Source: Helicostylum pulchrum
Taxonomy: Eukaryota > Mucoromycota > Mucoromycetes > Mucorales > Mucoraceae
Direction: 5' to 3'
Length of the DNA: 64,000 nucleotides
Assembly: GCA_025677825.1 (NCBI GenBank)
Contig: JAIXMO010000018.1
Location: forward strand, 62,001 to 126,000
Shown: positions 21,964-33,546 of the stretch, piece after piece
Layout: the number at the start of each line of letters is the position of its first letter
How positions within the stretch are numbered: position 1 is the stretch's first letter
Notes under the pieces: model-generated
Databases searched by the model: none
What the model was told of the DNA's origin: nothing
What the model saw: only the letters and a program-made list of their open reading frames with translations
Position numbers and translations under genes: made by a program

Positions 21964-23268
21964 ATGACTTATTCCAACACACTTAATATTAACGATCTCA
22001 ACGAGATCTTATTCCCACATGACGATACCACTGACAGTCGACCTGTTGACAACAAATCTAGTGAATTTAATTTCGTTCAAGTCTGGGAAGAAATAGACAG
22101 TGAGTATAATGAAGTGTCTGAGTTTGTAGAAGCTTGTAAACTGATTGTTTCGAATAATACTATAGCCGCAGCCGTTGCACTTAATGGGCAACCTGACTGT
22201 TGTACTAATATTATAGAACAAAACTCTTTAGCTGCTTTGATTGGTGATATCACTCCTGCTGCCGCTGCTGTAGTAGCCGGTTATGCTGAGTCTCCTCACA
22301 TGAGTACTCCTTTCTTGGATACATGTGTTGGGACACCATTTACACCCTCTAGTGCTTTTACACCACATCTAGCTCAGTTTCATAACTCCCCTTATTATTC
22401 CCCCTACACATATAATAACAATGTAGGTATGTCACAACAAGATGATATTCAAGTCTCTAGCTACTTGAAAGCAGATATTTCCTGGCAAACTCCCATCCCA
22501 GCTGATTTATTTGCAACTGTTGCTATTACCTCAAATGACGTATCACCAGAATTATTAAATTCAAACGACCATTTTAATGGAGATCCTACACAATTATTAC
22601 TGGATACTTCTTTACCTCATGTAACACCTACCACCGATACGGACAACGAGGATTCAGACACTCTTTTCCCACCCTTGTTTTCAGATGATTATACGCAATT
22701 AGCAACAACTATGAACTCAAATCAACAAGATATCTTTACTGCAGAAGATTTCGAAGCTAGCAATTTCTTGGAAGATTGCTTTAACGATCGTACATTTGAT
22801 ATGCATGCTACTGCTACTACTACTACTACTACTACTACCGCTACCGCCGCCTACGTAGTTGCAAACACACCTATGAAGAATGTCGACCTTGCAAAATCAA
22901 AGCCCAACAACAACAACAATAAGCGCAAGAACAAGGAAAACAATGCACCAAAGACAAACAAGCGATTCAAGTCCTCAACTCCTGAAGATAATGACGAGCG
23001 TAAATTCGAATGTGATGTTTGTCATGCTGTCTTTAAACGTCGTTATAATCTCGGTACACATATTAAAGTTCATTCTCCTGCAAGAGTAAAAGACTTTGGG
23101 TGTCATTTATGTACCAAGGCTTTCGACCGTAAACATGATTTAACTCGACATATTGCTACAGTTCATAATGGTGAACGTGCTTACAACTGCACTTTATGTA
23201 CTTCCGCTTTCAGCAGAAAAGACGCTTTAGTAAGACATGGTATCCAAAAGCATCAATCTAAGGCTTGA
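21964..23268 (+). CDS. Swi5/Ace2-like C2H2 zinc-finger transcription factor
   Basis: A single exon of 434 residues from ATG 21964 (MTYSNTLNINDLNEILF); the in-frame ATG at 21844 would only add a TATA-like leader. The first ~340 residues are acidic, Asn/Ser/Thr-rich and include a poly-Thr stretch, as in activation domains. A basic linker rich in Asn and Lys (KPNNNNNKRKNKENN) precedes three fingers: CDVCHAVFKRRYNLGTHIKVH (~349-369), CHLCTKAFDRKHDLTRHIATVH (~380-401) and CTLCTSAFSRKDALVRHGIQKH (~408-430). FKRRYNL..H, F.RKHDL.RH and F.RKDAL.RH repeat the signature of yeast Swi5/Ace2 fingers, which act in cell-cycle and cell-separation gene control. It probably binds DNA in the nucleus. Target genes cannot be inferred. 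Confidence 0.8.
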   Translation: MTYSNTLNINDLNEILFPHDDTTDSRPVDNKSSEFNFVQVWEEIDSEYNEVSEFVEACKLIVSNNTIAAAVALNGQPDCCTNIIEQNSLAALIGDITPAAAAVVAGYAESPHMSTPFLDTCVGTPFTPSSAFTPHLAQFHNSPYYSPYTYNNNVGMSQQDDIQVSSYLKADISWQTPIPADLFATVAITSNDVSPELLNSNDHFNGDPTQLLLDTSLPHVTPTTDTDNEDSDTLFPPLFSDDYTQLATTMNSNQQDIFTAEDFEASNFLEDCFNDRTFDMHATATTTTTTTTATAAYVVANTPMKNVDLAKSKPNNNNNKRKNKENNAPKTNKRFKSSTPEDNDERKFECDVCHAVFKRRYNLGTHIKVHSPARVKDFGCHLCTKAFDRKHDLTRHIATVHNGERAYNCTLCTSAFSRKDALVRHGIQKHQSKA

Positions 23269-23558
23269 ATCTTTCGATTCATCTCCTCTTCCCCTTCTTT
23301 GTAATTAACGACCCTATGACACTGTATTTTCTCATTTATTTTTACCTTTTTTTTTTTTTTTTTTTTTTTTCCTTAACTATTCTATGCTCAAATAATAAAA
23401 GCTCAAAAAATTATTTTTTAAATTATGTACTTTATTTTTTATTTTATCATGTTTTAATGTGGAAGCCAACTTTGTCGATAAAGATACAGTTCTGGCTGTA
23501 AAGAGTTCCTTCTGGTTGTGAAAAATAATACATGTGTGTGTGTCCAGAGGGGAATCGC

Positions 23559-25340
23559 CTACAACAAGGAGAACGAAGCAACTTTCTGCTTTCGACGTTT
23601 TGGGTTTACACTTTCCATGATCGAACCAAATTCATCTTCCAAAGGCCTGGAACTATTATACCGAGTCTCGGTTTGATACGAGTACAAACATAGTAGCCTT
23701 TTCAAGTCATCGACTTTAGCCAACAGACCAGCAACATCAGCAATAGTCTTCGGAATGGTTAAATGCAATATTTCCCGTCATATAAATGATTCCATTTTCT
23801 TCGAAAATCAAGTAAAAAATGGCAGTATATCCAATACATTGAATTATTGTCTTTTCTATTGACCTTTCTAAGCATCAGCGAACCAAAAAATGCCAACTCA
23901 TAATTCGATGACGAATCATTGGGGGTTAACTTCGATTTAACCCAAGGTCACACCAACGGTTTTATGAGGTGTTCCCACCATAGTAGCATCTGGTTTGAAA
24001 CAGTAGTGTTCTCATCTTTACGGTTTAACAAAACCAGATGATGTTCTTGGCAGGACGATGATATAATAGGGCCAAGAACAGTTACAATCAGTTCCATTTC
24101 ACCAACAGAAGAAAGACCGCTCTTGGTCCGGAAGCTTCTGTATCAAGTTGATGAAATATTTCTACAATATGGCCATCCTGTTCGCTGGCTTCAGCATACA
24201 ATCTGTCTAACGAAATATTTGTTGCTCTTCTGTCAGCTGTTTCATTGAGGTCACGAAGTATAGTTGCCAGCTTTACGTATACATCGATATGCGCTTTGAT
24301 TTCTACCTTTAACGCATCCAATATGATACTGTTTAATAACGAATCCAAATCAACGTACTTTAATAGCTTCTTACATTGCTATCCCTTTCGCAATATAATT
24401 ATTCCTTTTCCAGCTAATACTTCTGGAAGTTGGGTTTGCAAATTTAAATCATGTTTATTGCCTTCCGTAATACACGTCTGGATATACGAATGTGTTTTTT
24501 TCTTCATAAGAAACCACAAAGCCATCAGTATGAGCAGTAGCGTCATTACGAGCTGCATCAGTGTGAGTAGCAACCCTAGGCTTAAGGATTGTCGACGACG
24601 GAAGTAGTCGACGACGAAATCTATCAGAAGTTTTGTTATTGTCATTCTGTTCGGACAAAACTGCTTTTTTTTAAAAACTTACCATTAAAGATTTCTTTAA
24701 TATTATGAGTTTCTCCAAAGCTACGCCAGTAGCTACAGAGAGTACCCTTCTTTCGTGTGACATGACGGCATTTGGGACTTTGATTGTTGAAACAAAGACC
24801 GCCCGTCTACATCTTCATTCTTATGTCTTCTTGGTCTTGGCGTTGTACAGTTGTTTAAACTTCACGATAAATTATTTGAGAGCTTGTTCGTATTTATCAA
24901 AAGCCTCAAACCTGACAATCACCAAATCCTTATGGGGCCCATCTTTGTTTAAAACCCCTTGTATGGTTTACTTTGCCTTTTCTTTTTCTTTTATAATGGC
25001 CATTACCCTAAGAAGAACCGTATTGGTTTGTACCAACATGAAATAAAAAACGGAAACACGAAAATAATCTGTGATAAAATAGGGCGTCTGTTTACACTGA
25101 TGTTAAACACGCGATTCCTTTTTTAGCGGAAAAAGTAATAAAATACGTCACGATTTTCCTTTTTGTTGTTTTGAAGAAAAAGAGTATCATCTTTGTGAAT
25201 TTTTTTAATTCGACTACAGTAGCCGGTCGATTTAGGAGTGTAATTCTCGAGATCCCCCGCTTTAACACTGTTATTACGACTATTCGCAAAACCTTTTTGG
25301 TCCTATTGAAACTCATATCATCTTGTGTAATACATGACAC
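23559..25340 (-). pseudogene. Decayed minus-strand coding relic, family not identified
   Basis: Several minus-strand fragments in different frames look like parts of one or two proteins: HVGTNTVLLRVMAIIKEKEKAK (~25045), MSEQNDNNKTSDRFRRRLLP (from 24658), HDLNLQTQLPEVLAGKGIIIL (~24440). They continue with MDSLLNSIILDALKVEIKAHI and ASGPRAVFLLLVKWN (24348-24088), and IADVAGLLAKVDDLKRLLC (from 23768). Stops and frame changes separate them. I do not recognise the family. Its decay and lack of splice signals suggest a repeat-type element rather than a host gene. Confidence 0.35.
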
Positions 25341-25479
25341 GATTGTACGATGACTTAATCGTCATTGTTCTTTTTTTGGGTATTTCTTTTTTTTTTTTGG
25401 TTTCCGTCAAAAAAGGCATACTTAAAATAAGCCCCTGCTTTTTTTTCGTTTTTTTCTTTCTTTTTTTCTTATTTAAAAC

Positions 25480-28269
25480 ATGACTTCAAAGAACTCTTCT
25501 TTAATAACGAAAAGTATTTCAACAAATTCAAAAGTTGCACTTGCAACACTTATTACCGTCTCAGTTCTAGGCACAGTTTATTATCGGTCCCGAACCGTAC
25601 CTTCCAAACCAAAGGACCGAAGCGTAACTGAAACCACCAAAAAGGAACTTATTGATAAAGTAGACAACAACTCCTTATACAATGATTTTGTGGCTGCACT
25701 ACCCGACAATCTTGTACTCGATCGTTCAGCAGATGATTTTCTCAGCAACTTGTTCTCTCAAAACACTTCAGATTATTTAACAAGTGTGATCCCTACCTCG
25801 TTTGAAGAACTGAAGGCCAAATTATCCTCAATTTATCCCAGCTTTGAACATCAAATTGAAACCATCAGAGAAATGTATAATTCGTTTTGGGAGTTCTTAT
25901 CTTTAGAAGATTTTAGAAAGATTGTAAATGAGTCTTTGGAAGAAGATGATGATCCTGTTTTACACCCCGAGATCGAACACGATGCTTATGTAAGAGAGGG
26001 GCAAGAGTTATCTAAAGAGGAAGTCGAGTTTGCAAAAGTTCGAAAATTAAGAATGAAGGCTGCTTTTGCGTTTTTCATTGGGGTGGATGATAATGAAGTA
26101 GAATTAGAAGATATACCGAATATTGGCATTGCATCAAGGTAAAACCGTAATTATAAAAACCCCAATAGGAGAGTAAATAATTAATACTGGATCCTTTAGT
26201 GGTGGTGGGTATAGAGCTATGGTAAGCTGTTCTGGTTACTTAAACGCCATGAGTGAAACAGGAATTTTAGATTGTGTATTATATATGGCAGGTAAACTAA
26301 ACTTTCCCCTCCCTCTAAAAAACTCATTTCTCGATACTGATATATACAAGGTGTTTCTGGTTCTACATGGGCTATGTCTCAACTTTACAGTCCCTTAACA
26401 AACGCATCTGTCTCTACACTAAAAGATCATCTCTCCAGTCGAATCCATACGCACATTGCCAACTTGTCAAATTTTTTAACCGTGCTGAATGCATCACGTC
26501 ATAACGCTAAAATTATATTGCATGGTGTCATTCAACGTTATTATCAGCAAAATGGCACGATTAGTTTAGTGGATATTTTCGGTATGTTGCTGGGTGGTAC
26601 TTTATTATCGAGAAAAGTGACGGTTACTGCTGCACCGGATATGGATGATGATGAGGATGAGGAGGGAAGAGATGTTCATCCTGCGTACAGTGAATCGATT
26701 GAAGATCCGTCGTTTAATGATAAAAATGCTAAAACGGTGCAAGAAGATGATGGTGCAGAGGTAAAGCCCAGGTTGCTTAAAAAGAACGAAATCAAGTTGT
26801 CGAGACAGAGAACGTATTTTGAAGATGGGTCGTTGCCGATGCCGATTTATTGTGCGGTAAGACATGAGATTCAGACGCCAGGTGTCACAAAGGCAGAAAC
26901 TATCTCGTCAAAGATATCTGAAGACGTAGTAGAGGATAAAGATACCGAGGAAAAAGAAGTAGAGGAAAAAGATATTGAGAAAGATGAAGTAGATAATAAA
27001 GATACCGAGAAAGAAGAAGAAGATAATAAAGATACCGAGGAAAAAAAAGTAGAGAATAAAGATATTGAAGCAGAAAAAGAAGAGAGTAAGAAAGAAAGTG
27101 AAGATTCTGAAGTTGAAAAGGAAGGAGAAGAGGAAGAGGAGGAATCGAGTGATTTATACCAGTGGTTTGAATTTACACCTTATGATATGGGTAGCGAAGA
27201 GATTAATGGTAAGTGTCATCAAAAGATTTATATTACAACTAGAAAACTATAAACATTGACAAAATATAATCTAGCTTGGATTCCCATCTGGTCATTCGGA
27301 AGAAGATTCGAATCAGGAAAAAGCATCGAAAGACTACCCGAACAAAGTTTAGGTATTTTAATGGGTATGTTTGGATCTGCATTTGTAGCCAGTCTAGCAC
27401 ACTTCTATCAAGAGATCCGTATGCTTTTACCTTCTTCTGCTATTGAAAAAGCGGATGAAATGATCAGCAGTTACCAATCGTCGGTGTCTACGATCCACCC
27501 TATCTCTCCCGCCTCGTTTCCCAACCCATTTTATAAATTACCCACCAAAGTGCAAACAAAAGATGAAACACACGAAGAAATTTTAAGATCGGAAAGTTTA
27601 GTTGAATCCGAGCAAATTGGATTGATGGATGCAGGCATGGACAATAATATACCGTTTTATCCGCTTTTAAGACAAGGTCGTGACGTAGATATCATTTTAT
27701 CCCTGGATCTTAGTGCGGATATTCAGGATACCCCTTTTTTCGATCGTGCTGAAGGGTATGTCAAACGTCGTGGGATTAATGGGTGGCCGTCGGGCGCTGG
27801 GTGGCCTAAACCAGACACTACTGATAATATACCTGTTGTTCAAGAGAACAACAAATCGTCGGAAAAAACAAAAGAAAGCTGCAAGCCTACTACTACTACT
27901 ACTACTACTTCGAAATACACGTTAAATACGTGTACGGTATTCGAGTCGAGCTCGTCAGAAACAACACCTGATAAAAATGATGATTCTAGTAGTACTATGA
28001 CAACGTACCCTGAAAACACGAACCCGATCACCTTGGTTTATTTCCCTTTGATTGTAAATGATAACTATGATCCCGAGTTTGATCCTCAAAACGCCGAGTT
28101 TTGCAGCACTTGGAACTTTGTTTATACTTCGGAACAAGTAAACAAATTACATGAGCTTGCAGAAGCAAACGTAAAGGATAATTTGGAAAAGGTCCGAAAG
28201 GTTTTTAAAGAAACTTGGAAAAGAAAAAGAGATGAAAGATTGAAAAGAGAAGACTTGTTATATTTATAA
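25480..28269 (+). CDS. Membrane-anchored cytosolic-PLA2-like (patatin-related) phospholipase
   Basis: Four exons (25480-26138, 26200-26291, 26351-27208, 27275-28269) join in frame to about 867 residues. An N-terminal hydrophobic segment (VALATLITVSVLGTVYY, ~19-35) predicts a membrane anchor. The oxyanion motif SGGGYRAM is at ~220-227. The nucleophile elbow GVSGSTW (Ser253) is assembled by the second and third introns. The catalytic Asp655 lies in LMDAGMDNNIPFYPLL followed by GRDVDIILSLDLSAD. This is the Ser-Asp dyad of cPLA2/lysophospholipases, which release fatty acid from glycerophospholipids. Between the two catalytic residues a ~100-residue Lys/Glu/Asp-rich insertion with repeated KDTEEKE/NKDTEKE units breaks the fold, and a Thr-rich insert follows Asp655. 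It converges with a small minus ORF. Confidence 0.82.
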
Positions 28270-28321
28270 ATAAATAAAAAAGTTTATTATTATGTACATT
28301 ATATATTATTTGCGTTTCTTT

Positions 28322-28564
28322 TTATCTGCTTGATGTATGCTCTAAATCATGAAGATGTTCAACTTGTTCAGGAGACCCTTGGTTTTCAACTTGACGGATC
28401 ATATTTGGGTATAAGTCCCAATCGTTTTGACTTTTATTTTCGCTCTTTTTACATTCGGTCTTGCACCCAGTGACGTTTTGTTTCACCTTTTGGTTGATGG
28501 TATCTCTGTACACGGAAGGGTGTGTTGTAGCATCAACGGTTTCGTTCTTGTTGGTATCAGACAT
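28322..28564 (-). CDS. Small hydrophilic hypothetical protein
   Basis: An intronless 80-residue ORF starting MSDTNKNETVDATTHPSVYRD and ending HDLEHTSSR. It is highly polar with two Cys (GCKTECKK) and has no signal peptide or membrane segment. I do not recognise it. The clean ATG context (ATAAACAAAAACAAAAAAAATG) and position close behind the convergent phospholipase stop favour a real small gene, but this is a weak call. Confidence 0.45.
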   Translation of the reverse strand: MSDTNKNETVDATTHPSVYRDTINQKVKQNVTGCKTECKKSENKSQNDWDLYPNMIRQVENQGSPEQVEHLHDLEHTSSR

Positions 28565-28933
28565 TTTTTTTGTTTTTGTTTATAAGAGTAATGAAAAAAG
28601 AAGAAAATTATGAGCAGTTCTTTTTCGGTATTTATATAAATTTTTGTGTGTATGTCTGGAACACTCGTCACAGGAAAAAAAAAATTTAGCATAATTTTAA
28701 TTTTAAAGGCCCTCCTTCGTAGTGTCTGTGTAACCAAATGATATCATTGTACCCAATTTATTATAACATGAAGTCATTGAGTAGATCGTACGTAATTTAT
28801 ATTTTTATGGAAAGTTAAAAAATTTAAGATAAGATAATATATTAAAAAAGAAATTTGGGGGGATTAGGGTATATACACACACAAAAGAAAAGAATAGGGT
28901 TTTTAAAAAAAGAAATTAGATCAACTATGGGGT
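28565..28933. other. Intergenic, no supported gene
   Basis: AT-rich segment between the promoter of the small ORF and the 3' end of the transporter gene. A minus frame at 28483-28737 overlaps the small ORF in another frame and has no motif. Confidence 0.4.
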
Positions 28934-30312
28934 TTACTTATAAGCAGTAATTAATTCCTTGATAGCTTCAATAGTACCAAAGACTAAACCAACTAAACCA
29001 AGAAGAACAGTGAGAGCACACCAAGCAAGCTCATAATAAGGCTTGTGACGGAATCCAGCCAATTTTAAGTCAAAGAGAACAGGGAAAATAAAGATAAGTG
29101 CACAATTAGCAAAGGCACCAATTAATGACATCAAGGCACCAAAATGAGGAACAACACAAGCAACGACACAGATAACTGTCATGATAATAATACGAAGGAT
29201 AGCACGGTAAATGAATTCCTTGACTTTACCATGTCTCTCTACAGAGATATTAAACATTTCTTCTAAATCCAAAGAGAAGGATGTAGTTAAAATAGGTGCA
29301 GACAACAATACATTGATGGTGATGACAATAATAGCGACAGTACGACCAGCGTTTTTAGGAAGGGAGTTATAAACGGGGTTTTCAACCGTGGTACCATAAA
29401 CGTAATAACCAGAAACAGCAACAATGAGATACATGGCAGCACAAGTACTTAAAGCACCCCAAGATACCTTAGCCCAATTGCGAGGTTTTTTCATAGAGGC
29501 TTCAACGTTAGGGTAGACAACATTACCACCGAAGCTGAATGAAATGGTAGCAAGAGCAATAGGGAACATATCCCATATAACAACATCATGTTCAATAGCT
29601 ACTTTGTTAGGTTGATCAATAATAGCCATAATCCAGACAACAAATACAACCATAAAGATAGCGATTACACCGACAGCACTCATCCAAGCAACTTCTTTCA
29701 TGGTCTTGACCAAGACAAAAGGAATAGCAATAGCAACACTAAGAATAATCGTCCAATTGTTGGCGCCGATTTCACCAGGAGTTCCCTCACAGAGTTCATT
29801 TAAGTTAGCTCCGGAAAGTACCATATAAAGAATAGGAGCACCCAATACAATCCAAGTATTAAAGAAGAAGGCAATCCACCCACCGATTGGACCAAAGGCA
29901 GCAGTAGCAACCTCTTTGTAGGTATTCATTCTGACTTTACCGTTTACATATAAGAGTCGGATCAAAACTGTGGAAGTGTAAGAGGACATGGTCCATGCCA
30001 AGAATAAGATGAGCAAACCAATCCAACCACCTTGATGTAAAGCATAGGGGATACCGAGAATACCTGTACCGGCCACAACACAGACAACGTTGAAATAGGC
30101 CATCCACGAACTACCAGCGTTCGTTCTGTCAATATCAACAAGTGCATCTTTGTCACTTTGACTTCCGATTTCAAAATCGCGCTCTACAGGACGAGTGAAT
30201 GTAAGCAAAAAAAATAAAAAAATATATATGTGTATTTAAAGTATTTACCACTTGTAGCATGTGTGGAGAAATCCCCATTCTTTACGTCTTTCTTATCGCT
30301 AGTATACGACAT
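28934..30312 (-). CDS. Amino acid transporter of the AAAP family
   Basis: Two exons (30312-30249, 30183-28934) join in frame to 437 residues. A short polar N-terminus (MSYTSDKKDVKNGDFS) is followed by about eleven hydrophobic segments. The first contains SSWMAYFNVVCVVAGTGILG, then IPYALHQGGWIGLLIL, the hallmark TM1 of amino acid/auxin permeases (Avt, VGAT, PAT). Further family features are NTYKEVATAAFGPIG, SFSFGGNVVYPNVEASMKKP and the late DLKLAGF loop. Such carriers move neutral amino acids across the vacuolar or plasma membrane with protons. Substrate and membrane cannot be told. Without splicing, the ORF from the internal Leu-Thr segment would read intron sequence, so the first 21 codons come from exon 1. 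Confidence 0.88.
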
Positions 30313-32214
30313 GAGAGTATTATTATTTATTATAATTGAAAATTAAATATATACTTGTTGAAATAAAAAATAGCTTGATTTATATATGCTTTTTTTTTCG
30401 AAAAAAAAAACTGTTCGTAATCAAGAGCTAATAAGTAACCTTTCTTGAGTTTCCTTAGTTTCTACATTCTGTAAGTGCGCAACAAATCATATTCCTTTCA
30501 AAATAATAATTAAAAGGTCATATGCTTTTTTTTTCGATGGACTTTACTAATTGGGATAAAAGGTTTACGTTGTAATATTAGATTCTTTTGTGCGACTGAT
30601 TCAAAGATAAACCTTCTTTCCCAGAGATCGTATAATACAGATACTAAGAAAACTTTCTTTCAAGATCTTATAATATAAATGCCACACTCAGATAACATGT
30701 CTAATGTGCGTGTTTTTTTTTAAAAAAAAAGTAGATGTGCCTTCAATTATGAAGCTTTTTTTTTCCTTCTAAAGCACATGTTTTGACAAATGTAATACGA
30801 ATATACAAAGGGGCCTAGTAAAAATATAGCATGTTCTCACAATCGCGAGTTTAAATTTCACACGAACGGTTGCGATTTTCCTTATTGGTTTAATGGTAAT
30901 ACAATACAGAAAAGTGTTTCGGAAAAGCACAAGGTCTTATATATCGGGGTACAAAATGTATTTGATTTGTCTGTTGTACCCTCATATTAAGTGAAAGAAG
31001 GTTTTCTCGAGCATCTAAAAAAGCTGGCATAAACCCCGATAGTAAGCAGATCAAAAAAAGAAAAAGAAAAAAAACAAAGTTCTTTCCATAAAATGAAACA
31101 ATGAAAAAAAAAGTCACTCTGTCAATACTGTCAAGACTATTTAAGGCGTTTACCATGTTACCATAGCTATAAAAAGTGGGGTAACCAATATCCCCTTAGA
31201 TTGTGCCTTGTGTACTAGAGTTACTATAAAAATTAAAAAAAAAAATTTCTGATTTATGATAATTTCGGTAAGTGAGCTTACATTTTTGCTAATCGTGTGA
31301 ATAGATCTTTCCCGTTCCCACGAATTTTCTTCTTTCAGGTGCTTGGCATAACGGCATGACATTTTTCAAAAAGGCTAACGGTACTAGCGTTTACGCTCCT
31401 CCCCTCCTCTTCCTCCTCACTAAATAATAAAAAACGGGTGACGCCAACTTTATGAGATATTTCCTCACGCTATTATACGGTAATACTTTTTAATATGGGC
31501 TAGTAAATATGTATTTCAAAGCTAAAAAAAAAAAAATGTTAGGGATCATATATTCTTTTTAATTCTGAACAAAATTAACAGTTGTTATCGAGTTTTTTGT
31601 TGCTGTTGTTCCTTTCTTTCTACTTTTAAACCCTTAAATATTTACAGGTTTGTTTTTTTTTTTACCTTTGTAATTTAAATTATTCGATTTTTTTTTTTTT
31701 TGCAGTTTTTAAAAATGCGCAATTAGCTATTACTATGAGGATAAATAAAAAGTGCATGATATAAATAATGTGTTTCTTTTTCAGATAGTATCAATGAAAA
31801 AGCAAAAAAAAAAGGGAGTATATGTGTGTGGGCATATATAGGAGGCAACAACTCTTGTTTCTAAAACATGCTGAAATAATTACATGGTCGTTTATGCAAC
31901 AGTTGAGCTTAACTATAAAATAAATAAAAAGTTGTATTCTACCACTGCTTTGGCTGGAAATGAAGTAAAATACCTGTCTGTATCATTTTATTCAGGAATA
32001 TGCAGTTTGTTAACGTGACAATCCAAAGCAAAAAAAGGGAGGTTCAATGTATATATTTAAGAATTATTTTTTTTAAAAAAAAAAAAGGAAATCCCCATCC
32101 AGACGTTTCTTTTATTAACTTGTATTTTACTCTCTTTCCTTTAAATAATTGTATATAATACCCTCACAAAAAGATACAGATAAATTTATCACTACTTTTC
32201 ATAAATAAATAAAA
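30313..32214. other. Long intergenic region without a supported gene
   Basis: About 1.9 kb, AT-rich. Two overlapping minus frames (30890-31156 and 31150-31362) are hydrophobic by composition only and lack splice or domain support. A TATATATA-type sequence and CT-rich tracts shortly before 32215 probably belong to the promoter of the secreted peptide gene. Confidence 0.45.
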
Positions 32215-32547
32215 ATGCTTCAAAGATCAACCACTGTACTCATTATAGTTTTTATGCTGGTCTTTAGTCTTATGGTACAAGCAGCACCAACAAAACGACA
32301 CAGTAACTCACACATACCAAGAAGCATAACGGATACAGATAAATTACAGAAACGTGGCGACGGATTAGTTCATACTACAGGCTGGGCACTACTAGCTATA
32401 AATGAAGGCGTGAAAAGTACAGTGAGCGGAATAGAAAACCCAACAGTTCCTGGATCAAAAGAGGAAATCGAAGCATCAGCTAAAAGTGCTGGCACACAAG
32501 TAGGATCTGCTATTGGTCATGCAGTTAAGGGAGGACATTTGATATAA
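32215..32547 (+). CDS. Small secreted protein with Kex2-type pro-region
   Basis: An intronless 110-residue ORF. Residues 1-23 form a strong signal peptide (basic start, core TVLIIVFMLVFSLMV, cleavage after VQA). Dibasic Kex2-like sites follow at KR28 and KR47 (LQKR|GDG). The mature remainder would be about 63 residues, with small residues spaced GTQVGSAIGHAVKGG at its C-terminus, a glycine-zipper-like helix pattern. No Cys is present. I know no named family. It is likely secreted or surface-exposed. Function is unknown. Confidence 0.7.
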   Translation: MLQRSTTVLIIVFMLVFSLMVQAAPTKRHSNSHIPRSITDTDKLQKRGDGLVHTTGWALLAINEGVKSTVSGIENPTVPGSKEEIEASAKSAGTQVGSAIGHAVKGGHLI

Positions 32548-33546
32548 GAAATACGGACATACATGGGCCGTGTTTTTTAACCCCATATAGAAATACTTAT
32601 CGAATGATACTCTCCGTGATCACCTGAGGGAGACCTGTTTTTTTTACTATTTAAAACGCCTATACTATTTTAAAATAATAAATAAACTATTCCTCATGTG
32701 CATTTAACCGAGAGTAAATTGAGTAACATACATGATAAAAATCTGTATTCGTATGTGTGAGCGCATGATACCCAAAGGTATTCTTTGTGTTGTTCAAATA
32801 TGCTAATAGAGGAGTTAACGAACTTACCGATCACTAGTTACTTTAGTTTTTATCTGCCCACATTTAAATTTTTCCGTGTTTTTGGCAAGTGTTGAGAGTT
32901 ATCATTACATTGTTTTAATTAGATAACGAGGGATTCATTGACTGACGTGATTAAACTAATACACAGCTTGCATACATGAAAAAACTATTTTTATCTAATA
33001 CTTACCACTGCAACCAAAGGAAATATGTTCCTCCCATACTTTATTGTTGTATTAAAAAAAAAGTATTGCTCAACGCGTGTGCGGCAATAAAAGCATTCTT
33101 TTTTTGTATTACCTTTTTTATGATTGACATAAATAAATAAAAAATTCAATGGCGAGTTAATTAGAATAGAAATAAACCCGTGCCGATCTCCACAGCTAGT
33201 AATTCTAAATCAGTTATAATACCGTACTGCATTGCATAAAAAACGTCCGCACGGTATGCGCTAATAGGAAAGCCGTTATCTTTTGTACGCGAAAGCCACC
33301 CCAATACGTTCCAGAAATATGCATTCAAACATATCCCCAAACTTGTAATGATATATACTAAAGCTCTCCTTTTTTTTTTTTATGTATATCAATTTACATT
33401 AGGGCGTTTCTTTTTTTGTCATACGAAAAAAAAAAACGGTACGTTCGCTTATGCATTGTACAGTATAAATATAAAACCAATGCTTCATCTTTTTATTTTT
33501 TTCTTTCTTATACATATTTTTATATATATATATATATAAAGCACTC
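32548..33546. other. Intergenic, no supported gene
   Basis: About 1 kb of AT-rich DNA. A 63-codon plus frame at 33348-33539 is F/Y/I-rich by composition only. A pure TA repeat at about 33523-33538 lies just before the hydrolase start codon at 33547. Confidence 0.45.

Noticed and set aside
24705..25046. 113-codon plus-strand ORF
   Set aside because: The opposite strand reads more like protein (HVGTNTVLLRVMAIIKEKEK, GPHKDLVIVRFEAFDKYEQ), so the plus frame is taken as its shadow.
32041..33546. tRNA or other structured RNA genes in the intergenic regions
   Set aside because: I looked for cloverleaf-like segments with GGTTCRANNC boxes here and elsewhere in the window and saw none I could support by eye; a covariance search would be decisive.
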